Positions 46,990 to 58,846 of a DNA stretch of 64,000 nt are shown here, piece by piece. The first letter of the stretch is position 1. Each line of letters starts with the position of its first letter. The notes under the pieces are model-generated. The model did not search any database and was not told where the DNA came from. It saw only the letters and a list, made by a program, of their open reading frames with translations. The position numbers and the translations under genes were made by a program. The stretch is from Xanthomonas indica (GTDB lineage Bacteria; Pseudomonadota; Gammaproteobacteria; Xanthomonadales; Xanthomonadaceae): contig NZ_CP131914.1 in the NCBI RefSeq assembly GCF_040529045.1, forward strand, positions 4,076,501 to 4,140,500. The letters are read 5' to 3'.

Positions 46990-49035
46990 TCAGGACGGCA
47001 GCGGCGCCGAAGGCATCAGCGGCGCCTGCGCTTGCACGTGTTCCTGCGCGCCGGCCTGCAGATATTCGCGTGCGCACAGCGCCATGTCCCACAGCAGCAT
47101 CGCCGTATGCCAGTGCGCCTGGGCCTGCGCGTCCAGGCGGTCGCTGGCCAGGACCGCATGGTGGCGCGCCGCGCGCATGGCCTGGTGGGCAACGCCCGGC
47201 AGGTCGCCGCGCGCGAGCCGGCGCAGCACCGCACGCACCCGCGGCCCCGACGCGCCATCGGTCCGCGCCAGATCAAGCGCGTCGCTGCCCATGCCCAGCG
47301 CGCCGAGCAAGGCGGCCAGGTCGGGCTGCAGCGTCGACTCCGGCAGCGCGGCGGCCAGGCCCAGGCGCGCGCGCATGCGATCGGCCATCAGGCCGAACCA
47401 GGCCCGTCGCTTCATGCGCCGCGGATGCAGCGCGATCGCCGCGAGATCGGCATCGACCGAACGCCGCAGCCGGCGCACGTACCGCCCGGCCCCACTGGGC
47501 AGCAGCACGGTGAACATCAGCACGCCGATGCCGATCCCCAGCAAGAGCGTCAGCGCGCCATTGAACAGTTGCACCACACCGGTCGTGGTGCCGTTGAGCG
47601 GCCCCACCAGATCGATGAAGAAGATCGAGCCGCTGGCGCCCAGCGCGGCGGTCGACGGCCGCCGCATCGCCAGGCCGGCCAGGATCAGGAACGGCGCCAG
47701 CACTGCCACCAGCCCGGCGAAATCCTCCACCCAGGGCAGCAGCCAGACGATGCACACGAAGGCCGCCAGTGCCGCCAGCCCGGCGCCCTTGAGAAAGCCG
47801 AGGCCGCCGGACACCGGATCGGGTCGGGTCGCATACAGCGCGCACACCACGCCGACGATGGTCACCATGCCCGAACCGGCACTCCAGCCGCTGTAGACCC
47901 AGAACAAGGACGCCGCCCCCACCGCCAGGAAGGCGCGCAGTGCGTTGTACGCCGCCTCGTGCAGGTCCCGATGGCGGCGTGTGGCGAAGCGGTGGCGCGA
48001 CGGCCGGCCCTGTTCGAACGCCGCCTGTTCGTGCTGGCTGGCCTGCAGGTCGCGCACGATGTTGCGCGCGTGTTCCAGCGCGAACGCACGGTCGAAGGCC
48101 TCGCGCCGATGCGCGCACAACCGGCGCAGGCGGCGATGGCGCAGGTCGAGCAGATCCAGTGCGGCGGCCAGTTGTTCCTGGCCAGGCAGCCGGCCCTCGG
48201 CACGCTGGACCAGCACGTCGTGCACGCCGCGCAGCGCCCGCGAAGGCGCGCGTCCATCCAGGCCGACCCGGCACGATTGCGCCGCCGACAGCTGCGCCAG
48301 CATCAGGTAACTGATGTGGCGCAGGCGCCCGCCCAGCCGCGCGATCTCGCGCGAGCGCGCGGCGGCATAGTCGACCGCATCGTTGAGCGCCAGCGCGCTG
48401 GCGAAGAAGCCGTGGATCTGCGTGCCGGTCGCCTCGCCGCGCAGCAGCCGCGCGGCCAGCGCGCTGCCCTGGCGCAGATACGTCTCCAGCCGCGACTCCA
48501 GTGCCGGGCGCGGCGACGCCGGCGAGAAGATCGACGCCATCGCGCCTTCGACCAGGATGCCGAGCAGGATCTCGGTGGCGCGCGCCACGGCGATGTCGAA
48601 CACCTGCTGCGGATGGGCGGTGGAGGACATGCCCACGATCATCGCCGTGTAGCCGGCCAGCACCACGCCATAGCTGCGGAAGGCCGAGACCACGCTGGCC
48701 ATGCCGGTGCACACGCCCAGCCACAGCGCCAGCGCGATCATGAACAAGGGCGGCGCCTGGCCGAACAGGCCCATCAGCACCACGGCCATGCTGGCCCCCA
48801 CCAGCGTGCCGACGATGCGGTTGCGCGCCTTGACCACGCTCATGCCGCGGTCGGCCTGGGCCACGATGAAGACCGTCATCGCCGCCCACTTGGGGTCTTC
48901 CATCGAACACAGCAGCGCGATGGCCAGCGCCAGCAGCGCGGCAGCCGTGGTCCGCAGCGCAAACCACAACGCGGGCGAAGGACGGAAGCGGACCATCGAC
49001 ACCGGGTCGAAGCAGGGCAGGCGCATGGCCGTCAT
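46990..49035 (-). CDS. FUSC-family exporter (AaeB-like)
   Basis: A 681-residue inner-membrane protein with two halves, each of about five or six hydrophobic segments (about 20-165 and 370-510), separated by a large soluble region, the arrangement of the fusaric-acid-resistance/AaeB family. N-terminal marks are WAAMTVFIVAQADRGMSVVKARNRIVGTLVG. The family exports aromatic acids such as p-hydroxybenzoate, usually with a membrane-fusion partner, which is not present here. Start is ATG 49035 or 49026. A LysR gene is divergent 26 bases away and probably controls it, as AaeR controls aaeXAB. Confidence 0.85.
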   Translation of the reverse strand: MTAMRLPCFDPVSMVRFRPSPALWFALRTTAAALLALAIALLCSMEDPKWAAMTVFIVAQADRGMSVVKARNRIVGTLVGASMAVVLMGLFGQAPPLFMIALALWLGVCTGMASVVSAFRSYGVVLAGYTAMIVGMSSTAHPQQVFDIAVARATEILLGILVEGAMASIFSPASPRPALESRLETYLRQGSALAARLLRGEATGTQIHGFFASALALNDAVDYAAARSREIARLGGRLRHISYLMLAQLSAAQSCRVGLDGRAPSRALRGVHDVLVQRAEGRLPGQEQLAAALDLLDLRHRRLRRLCAHRREAFDRAFALEHARNIVRDLQASQHEQAAFEQGRPSRHRFATRRHRDLHEAAYNALRAFLAVGAASLFWVYSGWSAGSGMVTIVGVVCALYATRPDPVSGGLGFLKGAGLAALAAFVCIVWLLPWVEDFAGLVAVLAPFLILAGLAMRRPSTAALGASGSIFFIDLVGPLNGTTTGVVQLFNGALTLLLGIGIGVLMFTVLLPSGAGRYVRRLRRSVDADLAAIALHPRRMKRRAWFGLMADRMRARLGLAAALPESTLQPDLAALLGALGMGSDALDLARTDGASGPRVRAVLRRLARGDLPGVAHQAMRAARHHAVLASDRLDAQAQAHWHTAMLLWDMALCAREYLQAGAQEHVQAQAPLMPSAPLPS

Positions 49036-49061
49036 CGTAGAAGCAGATCGCTTGCGAGATA

Positions 49062-50024
49062 ATGGCGCCAGAGATGGATAGACTCTTGCCAGAAACGGAA
49101 GAAAACCGCCGCGCCGACAGCGTGGACTTCGACAGCGTGCGGCTGTTCCTGCGCGTGGTCGAACACGGCAGCCTGACCGCCGCCGCGCGCCAGGCGCGCG
49201 TGCCGCTGACCAGCGTCAGCCGTCGCATCAAGGCACTGGAACGGGCACTGGGCGTGCAACTGCTCCATCGCACCACCCGGCGGCTGGCGGTATCCGAGGC
49301 CGGGCGTGCCTTCTATGCCAGTTGCGTGGAGGCCGAGCAGACCCTGCAGGATGCCGTGCAGGCCGCGCGCGACCTGCGCGCCCAGGCGCGCGGCACCCTG
49401 CGCGTGCTGGCCCCCTATGCGCTGGGCCTGCTGGTGCTGGAACCGCAGTTGGCGCGATTCCGCCAGCGCCACCCGGGCGTGCAACTGGCGCTGACCTACG
49501 ACGATCAGCCGCTGGACCTGCTCCGCCATGGCCTGGACGTTGCGGTCCATGTGGGGCCGCCGGTCCATTCCAGCTACGTGGCGCGGCCGTTGGGCGCCTC
49601 ACGCGGCATCCTGGTGAGCAGCCCCGAGTATCTGGCCCGCGCCGGCACGCCCGCCCACCCCAAGGAGCTCATCGGCCACGCCGTGCTCGCGGTCGGCGCG
49701 GATGCGCCGCTGGTCGCCTGGGCGTTGCGGCACGGCGCCGGCGAAGCGATCGAGCTGACCCTGCGGCCGGTGCTGATTTCAAACGAATCGACCACGGTGA
49801 TCCGCCAGGTCGCCCAAGGCGCCGGGATCGCCCTGCTCTCCCAGCCGCTGGTCCAGTCGCGGCTGGACCAAGGCCAGCTGGTGCGCCTGTTGCCAGGCTG
49901 GCAGCGCTGGCCGGACCTGGAGATCACCGCGCTCTACCCCCGTCGCGCCACCCAGGAGCGCAAGGTGCGCGCCTTCGTCGATTTCCTGCTGGAGATCTTC
50001 GCCGATTGGCGCGTGTCCGATTGA
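49062..50024 (+). CDS. LysR-family transcription regulator
   Basis: A 320-residue regulator. The helix-turn-helix lies at about 20-82 (DSVRLFLRVVEHGSLTAAARQARVPLTSVSRRIKALERALG), then a CrgA-like effector domain. The first 18 residues are charged and may not be translated (ATG 49074 is the alternative start). Start codons of this gene and the divergent FUSC exporter are only 26 bases apart, so the operator must lie in or near the two coding starts. Ligand unknown; aromatic carboxylates are a reasonable guess from the neighbour. Confidence 0.88.
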   Translation: MAPEMDRLLPETEENRRADSVDFDSVRLFLRVVEHGSLTAAARQARVPLTSVSRRIKALERALGVQLLHRTTRRLAVSEAGRAFYASCVEAEQTLQDAVQAARDLRAQARGTLRVLAPYALGLLVLEPQLARFRQRHPGVQLALTYDDQPLDLLRHGLDVAVHVGPPVHSSYVARPLGASRGILVSSPEYLARAGTPAHPKELIGHAVLAVGADAPLVAWALRHGAGEAIELTLRPVLISNESTTVIRQVAQGAGIALLSQPLVQSRLDQGQLVRLLPGWQRWPDLEITALYPRRATQERKVRAFVDFLLEIFADWRVSD

Positions 50025-50040
50025 AAGGCGCCGCTCATCA

Positions 50041-50074
50041 CCCGCCTCCGGCCCAGCGCGCCGGAGGCGGGTTT
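50041..50074 (+). terminator. Terminator-like hairpin after the LysR gene
   Basis: A perfect 11-bp stem (CCCGCCTCCGG / CCGGAGGCGGG, 9-nt loop) followed by TTT, 16 bases after the stop codon. Confidence 0.7.
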
Positions 50075-50078
50075 CCCG

Positions 50079-50144
50079 GTAGGAGCGGCTTCAGCCGCGA
50101 TGGGCTGCCGGGAACGCCCCCGTCGCGGCTGAAGCCGCTCCTAC
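50079..50144. repeat. REP doublet (consensus copies)
   Basis: GTAGGAGCGGCTTCAGCCGC plus GA (50079-50100) and its inverted copy (50122-50144) face each other across 21 bases containing CCGGGAACGCC. It lies between the LysR gene and metY, directly after the hairpin. Confidence 0.92.
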
Positions 50145-50217
50145 AGGGCACTTCAGTGCCCCAAAGCCCCACAAGCAGGGTTGCAGGAGCCCCCATCGCG
50201 GCGAGGCTGCCGCGCGC

Positions 50218-51504
50218 TCAGGCCTGCGCCAGCGCCTGCTGCAGGTCGGCGAGCAGGTCGTCGATGTGCTCGATGCCCACCGACAGCCGCACCGTGTCCT
50301 CGCTGACGCCGCTGCGCTGCAATTCCTCGGGCGAGAGCTGGCGATGGGTGGTGGATGCCGGATGCGTGGCCAGCGACTTGGCGTCGCCGATGTTGACCAG
50401 GCGGGTGAACAATTGCAGCGCGTCGAGGAAGCGTGCGCCAGCGGCGCGGCCGCCGCGCAGGCCGAAGGTCAGCACGCCGGAACCATGGCCGCGCAGGTAC
50501 TTCTGCGCCAGCGCGTGTTCGGGATGGTCCGGCAGGCCGGCGTAGTTCACCCACTCCACCTTCGCTTCGCCCTGCAGGTGCCGCGCCAGCGCCAGGGTGT
50601 TCTGGTTGATCCGGTCCATGCGCAGCGGCAGCGTCTCGATGCCCTGCAGGATCTGGAACGCGTTGAAGGGCGACAGCGCCGCGCCGGTGTTGCGCAGCGG
50701 CACCACCCGCGCACGGCCGATGTAGGCGGCCTCGCCCAGCGCTTCGGTGTAGACCACGCCGTGGTAGCTCACGTCCGGCTCGTTGAGGCGGCGGAAGCGC
50801 TGCGCGTGCGCCGCCCACGGGAAGCGCCCGGAATCGACGATCGCCCCGCCCAGGCTGGTGCCATGGCCGCCCAGGTACTTGGTCAGCGAATGCACCACGA
50901 TGTCGGCGCCGAAGTCGAATGGCCGCAGCAGGTATGGCGTGGGCACGGTGTTGTCGACGATCAGCGGCACGCCGTGGGCGTGGGCGATGGCGGCCACCGC
51001 TTCCAGGTCGGTGACGTTGCCGCGCGGATTGCCGATCGACTCGACGAAGATGGCCTTGGTGCGTTCGTCGATCAGCCCGGCGAATGCGCCGGGATCGCGG
51101 TAGTCGGCGAAGCGGGTCTGGATGCCGGACAGGGGCAGCGTATGCGCGAACAGGTTGTAGGTGCCGCCGTACAGCGCGCTGGAGGAGACGATGTTGTCGC
51201 CGGCCTCGGCGATGGTCTGGATGGCATAGGTCACCGCCGCCTGCCCGGAAGCCACCGCCAGCGCGCCGATGCCGCCTTCCAGTGCGGCGATGCGCTGCTC
51301 CAGCACGTCGGTGGTGGGGTTCATGATGCGGCTGTAGATGTTGCCCTGCACCTTCAGGTCGAACAGGTCGGCACCGTGCTGGGTGTCGTCGAAGGCGTAG
51401 GCCACGGTCTGGTAGATCGGCACCGCCACCGCGCGGGTGGTCGGATCGGGACGGTAGCCACCGTGCACGGCGATGGTTTCCAGCTTCCAGTTCGGGTCGG
51501 ACAT
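50218..51504 (-). CDS. metY: O-acetylhomoserine sulfhydrylase
   Basis: A 428-residue PLP enzyme of the Cys/Met metabolism family, which makes homocysteine from O-acetyl-homoserine and sulfide. N-terminal TIAVHGGYRPDPTTRAVAVP, YSRIMNPT, the PLP-lysine motif SLTKYLGGHG (about 205-214) and the C-terminal THPASTTHRQL are typical of MetY. Its length matches MetY (about 425-430) rather than the shorter MetB/MetZ enzymes (about 380-400). It stands as a single gene after a REP doublet. A SAM-responsive leader was looked for in the 126 bases upstream and not recognised. Confidence 0.93.
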   Translation of the reverse strand: MSDPNWKLETIAVHGGYRPDPTTRAVAVPIYQTVAYAFDDTQHGADLFDLKVQGNIYSRIMNPTTDVLEQRIAALEGGIGALAVASGQAAVTYAIQTIAEAGDNIVSSSALYGGTYNLFAHTLPLSGIQTRFADYRDPGAFAGLIDERTKAIFVESIGNPRGNVTDLEAVAAIAHAHGVPLIVDNTVPTPYLLRPFDFGADIVVHSLTKYLGGHGTSLGGAIVDSGRFPWAAHAQRFRRLNEPDVSYHGVVYTEALGEAAYIGRARVVPLRNTGAALSPFNAFQILQGIETLPLRMDRINQNTLALARHLQGEAKVEWVNYAGLPDHPEHALAQKYLRGHGSGVLTFGLRGGRAAGARFLDALQLFTRLVNIGDAKSLATHPASTTHRQLSPEELQRSGVSEDTVRLSVGIEHIDDLLADLQQALAQA

Positions 51505-51630
51505 GGGCGGCTCTCGGCAACGGGAGCGCAGACGATAGCGCCGCGCGCGGCGGCGAATGCAAACCTGCGGTTATGAGGCCATGCCGCGGGGTTGTCAGCG
51601 CTTCGGCGGCACCGTGGCGGCATGCCGGCC

Positions 51631-52280
51631 TCAGTCGTCGCCGAGCGCGCCCTCGGCGAGCAGCCAGGCACGCAATGCCGCAGCGTCGACATAGCGCTCG
51701 GCACGCAGGCCCAGGCCACGCGCGGCCTCGACATGGGCCGCCGTGTCATCGACGAACAGCACCTCGTCGGCGGCCATCCCCAGCTGCGCCAGCGCATGCG
51801 TAAAGATCGCCGGTTCCGGCTTGATCGCGCCGACCTCGCTGGAGTTCACCACCGCATCGAACGCATCGGCGATGCCGAGCGCCTGCAGATCGCGCGACAG
51901 GCGCGAGGTGGCATTGCTCAGCAGCACCACCGGCAGGCGCTGGCGCACCTCGCGCAGCAGTGCCAGTACCGGCGCATTGAGGCGGGCCGCCGTCGGCGCG
52001 GACCATGCGGCGACCAGCGCAGTGGCGTCCGCAGCCGGGGCCAGCGCGGCGATGCGCGTGGCGACCTCGGCCAACCAGTGCGCGTCGCTGGTGGCGCCAC
52101 GGATCGCCGGCTCCAACAACGCCGGCGCGAACGCCACCGCACGCAGGCTGCCCGGCGGCACGCCGTGCGCGCGTTCCAGCGCCGCGTCGTCGTCGGGCCA
52201 CAGCCGCAGCACGCCATCCATGTCGATCAACAGTGCGCGTGCCGCAGGCGCGGCAGCGCGCGCCTGCACGACGAGCCCCA

Positions 52281-52281
<1 letters not shown>
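51631..52281 (-). CDS. HAD-superfamily hydrolase
   Basis: A 216-residue phosphatase-type protein with the four HAD motifs: LLIDMDGV (Asp nucleophile, about 18-25), LLSNAT, the Lys in KPEPAIF and FVDDTAAHVEAA. Such YihX/YjjG-like enzymes dephosphorylate sugar or nucleotide phosphates. Its ATG shares one base with the clpB stop (TGATG), so it is translated from the clpB transcript and may be produced on heat shock. Confidence 0.88.
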
Positions 52282-54866
<2,585 letters not shown>

Positions 54867-54913
54867 CGGGAAGTCCTCTGAAGGAAAGGGCCGGCCGCGC
54901 CGGCATGCCAGCA

Positions 54914-54941
54914 AAATGCGGCTGTCCGCCCCTGTTTCAAG
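54914..54941 (-). promoter_or_regulatory. Sigma-32 heat-shock promoter of clpB
   Basis: On the minus strand, CTTGAAA (54941-54935) matches the sigma-32 -35 element exactly. After 13 bases, CCGCATTT (54921-54914) matches the -10 element CCCCATnT at all but one of its fixed positions. It lies about 48 bases before the clpB start codon. Confidence 0.88.
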
Positions 54942-55082
54942 ACCACCGGCGGCGTCCGTATACGCTACGCAGGAGCACCGCGACGCGGTGTGCCGTTGGC
55001 CGCACTTTGGCACCCGCCAGTCACACGCCGCTACCGCAAGGGCGCTACCCTCGGCGCTTCGTTCCCACGCGCAGGCCCCGCC

Positions 55083-55787
55083 ATGCACTACGAGCTCTAC
55101 TACTGGACCGGCATCCAGGGCCGCGGCGAGTTCGTGCGGCTGGCGCTGGAAGATGCCGGCGCCGGCTATCGCGATGTCGCCCGCGAGCAGGGCGACGCGG
55201 CGATGCAGCCCTTCCTCGACGGCGCCCATGCCGGCGCGCGGCCGTTCGCGCCGCCGTTCCTCAAGGCCGGCCGCTTGGTGATCGCGCAGGTCGCCAACAT
55301 CCTGCACTACCTCGGCCCGCCGCTGGGCCTGGTGCCGGACAGCGAATCGCGGCGGCTGCAGGCGCTGCAGCTGCAATTGACCATCGCCGACCTGGTCGCC
55401 GAGGTCCACGACAGCCACCACCCCATCGCCAGCGGGCTGTACTACGAAGACCAGAAGGCCGAGGCGCTGCGCCGCGCCGAGGACCTGCGCAAGCAACGGC
55501 TGCCGAAGTTCCTGGGCTATTTCGAGCAGGTCCTGGACCAGGGCGGCGGCCGCCACGTGCTGCGCGAGCACTCCTACGTGGACCTGTCGCTGTTCCAGCT
55601 GATGAGTGGACTGGACTGCGCCTTCCCGCAGGCGATGAAAAAACTGTCGCCGAAGCTGCCACGGCTGCGCGCGCTGCAGCAGCGCGTGTGCGAGCGCCCG
55701 GCGATCGCCGCCTACCTGGCGTCGCCACGGCGCCTGCCGTTCAACGAGAACGGCATCTTCCGGCATTACCCGGAGCTGGATGGGTGA
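55083..55787 (+). CDS. Glutathione S-transferase family protein
   Basis: A 234-residue protein. The N-terminal thioredoxin-like domain starts [23 protein letters not shown], which looks like the sigma/mu-type GST start with Tyr near the active site, and VANILHYLG places the cis-Pro/Ala glutathione site region. An all-helical C-terminal domain follows (about 90-225). ATG 55083 is chosen because the fold starts there. It is divergent from clpB. The substrate is unknown. Confidence 0.87.
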   Translation: MHYELYYWTGIQGRGEFVRLALEDAGAGYRDVAREQGDAAMQPFLDGAHAGARPFAPPFLKAGRLVIAQVANILHYLGPPLGLVPDSESRRLQALQLQLTIADLVAEVHDSHHPIASGLYYEDQKAEALRRAEDLRKQRLPKFLGYFEQVLDQGGGRHVLREHSYVDLSLFQLMSGLDCAFPQAMKKLSPKLPRLRALQQRVCERPAIAAYLASPRRLPFNENGIFRHYPELDG

Positions 55788-55879
55788 GCGGGGCGAGGGC
55801 CTTGTCATTTACCGGAAGACCGCTGTCCCGGCGGGCTGGCAGATGACGAACAAAAGCGGTGCACCGAAGCATCGCGACT

Positions 55880-55945
55880 GTAGGAGCGGCTTCAGCCGCG
55901 ATGGGCATTACCGGTAACGCCTGTCGCGGCTGAAGCCGCTCCTAC
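55880..55945. repeat. REP doublet (consensus copies)
   Basis: GTAGGAGCGGCTTCAGCCGC plus GA (55880-55901) and its inverted copy (55923-55945) flank TGGGCATTACCGGTAACGCCT, a spacer similar to that at 50101-50121. It lies between the convergent GST and DUF3014 genes. Confidence 0.92.
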
Positions 55946-56002
55946 AAGAACAAAAAGCCCGCAGGCGCGGCCACGTGACGCGGCACGCGCCTCGCGTCCG
56001 GC

Positions 56003-56836
56003 TCAGGTCCGCGTCAGCGCCTCGCGCACCGCACGCAATTGCGCCTTCACCGCGGCGGCCTGGGTCGGGCCCATGCGCAGCAGCGCCTTCTGCCCGATCG
56101 ACAGCGACTCCAGCGCCGGATCCACGAAACGGTACTTGCCGCGCACCGGGTCGACCTCCACCGCCAGTGGCCCCGCCGGCGTCGGGGTCTGCAGCAGGTG
56201 GTCGATCACCTGCACCAAGCGGTCGTTGAAGTAGCCCTGCGGATAGCCCAGTTCCACATAGGCCTGCTGGAACAGCGGGTAGAAGCGCCGGTAGGCCGCC
56301 ACCGCCGTGCCCGGATCGGCCCGGGTGAACGCCTCCACGTAGGGCGCGTAACGCTGCGCATTGGCGTCGGCAATGACGCTGGCGCCGCTGGCATCGGTGC
56401 TCACCTGCAGCTCGCCCGGCACCGGCTTGAGCGCCAGCGCTCGCGCGGTGACGCGGCGCTGGGTCAGGTTGTCGACCATGGTCACCAGGCGCTGGATCAG
56501 GTGGTCGCGCACCAGCAGCGCCAGCGGCGCGTCGCCGCCGGCCAGCGTGCTCAGCGCCGCCCAGACCGCGTCGTCGCTGGCGGCCAGCGCCGGAATCGCC
56601 GCGTCGGCGGCTTCCGCGGCATCGATGGGGTGCTGGATCGGCGGCGGCGCTGCCGCCGCGGCCGGCGCGTCGGGTGTGGCAGGCGGCGCCACGGTGGAGG
56701 GCGGCGCGACCGCGGCAGGCGCCGGCGCGGCGGCGGGCCACAGCGCCGCGATGTTGTCGCGGAACAACCACGCCGCGGCGGCGGCCACCAACACGGCGAC
56801 CAGGATCCACGGCCAGAACGAATGACGCGGCTGCAT
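56003..56836 (-). CDS. DUF3014 membrane-anchored protein
   Basis: A 277-residue protein. A single N-terminal membrane helix (about 7-25, WPWILVAVLVAAAAAWLF) is followed by a long Ala/Pro linker (to about 70), then a conserved domain (LLVRDHLIQRLVTMVDNLTQRRV ... RYAPYVEAFTRAD ... LGYPQGYFNDRLVQVIDHLL) that fits DUF3014. The domain is predicted to lie in the periplasm. The start is taken as MQPRHSF at 56836. Function is unknown. Confidence 0.82.
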   Translation of the reverse strand: MQPRHSFWPWILVAVLVAAAAAWLFRDNIAALWPAAAPAPAAVAPPSTVAPPATPDAPAAAAAPPPIQHPIDAAEAADAAIPALAASDDAVWAALSTLAGGDAPLALLVRDHLIQRLVTMVDNLTQRRVTARALALKPVPGELQVSTDASGASVIADANAQRYAPYVEAFTRADPGTAVAAYRRFYPLFQQAYVELGYPQGYFNDRLVQVIDHLLQTPTPAGPLAVEVDPVRGKYRFVDPALESLSIGQKALLRMGPTQAAAVKAQLRAVREALTRT

Positions 56837-57141
56837 GGGATGCACATCTCCATCGGACAATGGAGGTGTGACCGCAGTGATGTGTGCCGGTTCCAGCAAG
56901 GGACGGCTGGCGTTCAGTCTCGACGCACCTCACCGGAAGAGCGCCGACTACTGCACATCGCGCCATGAGCGTCGCGGGCCTGCGACACCTGTTTCACGCC
57001 GCAGGCCGCAGGCGGGCGCGGCGGCGCGGGAATGTCAGCAGACCCTGGCGGTGGTGCCAGCGGAACGGCACCACGGCCGCCGCGCTATCGAGCGGCGGCC
57101 GCACGACCTCACGCCGGACGGCACGCGCACCGCAGCGCCGC
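56837..57141. other. Intergenic region, no gene seen
   Basis: About 305 bp between the DUF3014 gene and the end of the permease gene. No convincing frame, hairpin or repeat was seen. Confidence 0.4.
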
Positions 57142-58740
57142 TCACTCCACCAGCACCGCGCGCGGCTTCTGCAGCGACAGCAGGCCGAGCAAGGCGGCCA
57201 GCACCAGGTAGCCGCCGACGAACTGCCAGGCGATCAGCTTCGGCACGCCGCTCAGCGTCCACGGCAGGTACAGGCCGCCGCGCGGATCCACCGAGTGAAT
57301 CAGTCCGAACAAGGTCAGCCCAGCCGCCACCAGCAGGAATGCCGCGGCGCGACGCAGGCGGCCGTCGACCATCGCCGCCACCGTGGCGATCCACAGCATC
57401 GAGGTGATGATGAAGCCGTTGCCCAGGGTCAGGATCACCGCCAGCTCCGGCAGGCCGTGACCGTCCAGGGTGGTGGTGAGCTTGGCCAGCTGGTCCGGGG
57501 CGATCCAGCCCGGCGCCTTGATCGCCAGCAGGTAGGCCACCGACGGCAGGAAGCCCAGCACCATCGCCCCGGCGTGGCGCTTGGGCGTGGCCTGGAAGGC
57601 CTGGGTGGTGATGTCGATGGCGACGTAGACGATGATCGGCGCCAGCACCGCCATCGGCAGCCACTGCACCAGGCCGGCGACCAGCCCGAACATGCCACCC
57701 AGGCCGATGAACAGACCGGTCAGCAGGGTGTAGCCGCTGCGCGCGCCCATGTGCTTGTAGGCCGGCTGGCCGATGTAGGGCGTGGTCTGGGCGACGCCGC
57801 CGCAGACGCCGGCGATGAGGGTCGCGCCGGCCTCGACCAGCAGGATGTCGCGGGTGCGGTAGTCGTCGCCGGCGGCGCGCGCGCTTTCGCTGACGTTGAT
57901 GCCGCCCACCACCATCAGCAGGCCGAACGGCAGCAGCAGCGGCAGCAGCGGCACGGTGTCGGGCAGGCCGGCGACGAAGCCCAGGCTCGGCCACGGCAGC
58001 ACCAGTTGCGGCGCGATCCACTGCGGCGCCTGGTGACCGGGAATGCCGATTCCCGCCGCATTGGCCCAGTAGTACAGGCCGGTACCCAATGCCAGCGCCA
58101 CTGGCACCCCGGGCAGGCGCCACGGCAGCCGCCCCTTGGCGATCAGCACGTACAGCAGCAGGCCCAGCACCACCAGCCCGACCAGCGGCGTGCGCAGCGT
58201 CTCCAGCAGCGGCAGGAAGCCCATCAGCACGATGGCGATGCCGGCGATGGAGCCGAGCAGCGCGGCGCGGGGCAAGGCGCGGGTCACCGCGTCGCCGAAG
58301 AACGACAGCACTGTCTTCAGCGCGCCCATCACCACCAGCGACGCCATGCCCAGGTGCCAGGTGGCCAGCGCCGCGGCCTGCGGGTCCAGGCCCTGCTGCT
58401 TGTAGCGCACGAACGCCGGGCCGAGCACCAGCAGCGCCATGCCGATGCTGGTCGGCGCGTCCAGGCCCAGCGGCATCGCGGTGACGTCGCTGCGCCCGCT
58501 GCGCGCGGCCAGCCGCCGCGCCATCCATGTGTACAGCAGGTTGCCGACCAGCACGCCGAAGGCGGTGCCGGGAATCATCCGGGTGTAGATGACCTCGGCG
58601 GGGAACTGGAAGAGGCCGACCAGCGCCAGGGTGATGAAGCCGAGGATCGACAGGTTGTCGACCACCAGGCCGAAGAAGCCGTTGAGGTCGCCGGCGACGA
58701 ACCAGCGCAGGCGCGGTGAAACGGGAGCGGGACTGGACAT
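57142..58740 (-). CDS. NCS2-type xanthine/uracil permease-like protein
   Basis: A 532-residue inner-membrane protein with about 12-14 hydrophobic segments. FVAGDLNGFFGLVVDNLSILGF near the N terminus, GLDAPTSIGMALLVLGP, GGVAQTTPYIGQPAYKHMGARSGYTLLTG and GFIITSMLWIATVAAM recall the AzgA/NCS2 nucleobase transporter fold, in which TPY-type segments line the binding site. The start is ATG 58740 (MSSPAPVS). It seems to stand alone; no purine enzymes are next to it, so the substrate is not certain. Confidence 0.8.
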   Translation of the reverse strand: MSSPAPVSPRLRWFVAGDLNGFFGLVVDNLSILGFITLALVGLFQFPAEVIYTRMIPGTAFGVLVGNLLYTWMARRLAARSGRSDVTAMPLGLDAPTSIGMALLVLGPAFVRYKQQGLDPQAAALATWHLGMASLVVMGALKTVLSFFGDAVTRALPRAALLGSIAGIAIVLMGFLPLLETLRTPLVGLVVLGLLLYVLIAKGRLPWRLPGVPVALALGTGLYYWANAAGIGIPGHQAPQWIAPQLVLPWPSLGFVAGLPDTVPLLPLLLPFGLLMVVGGINVSESARAAGDDYRTRDILLVEAGATLIAGVCGGVAQTTPYIGQPAYKHMGARSGYTLLTGLFIGLGGMFGLVAGLVQWLPMAVLAPIIVYVAIDITTQAFQATPKRHAGAMVLGFLPSVAYLLAIKAPGWIAPDQLAKLTTTLDGHGLPELAVILTLGNGFIITSMLWIATVAAMVDGRLRRAAAFLLVAAGLTLFGLIHSVDPRGGLYLPWTLSGVPKLIAWQFVGGYLVLAALLGLLSLQKPRAVLVE

Positions 58741-58846
58741 GCGGGCAGTGGCGGCGTGAGGAGTCGAGGGATGGTAAGGGGAAGCGGCACCGGCGGATCG
58801 GTGCACGCGCAGGATGCCGTTTTCCGGCGACGGCGCGCCGCGACAA

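Noticed and set aside
51505-51630. SAM or SAH riboswitch upstream of metY
   Set aside because: No conserved core of a known S-adenosyl riboswitch class could be recognised in the 126-bp leader; only short G+C-rich complementary stretches are present.
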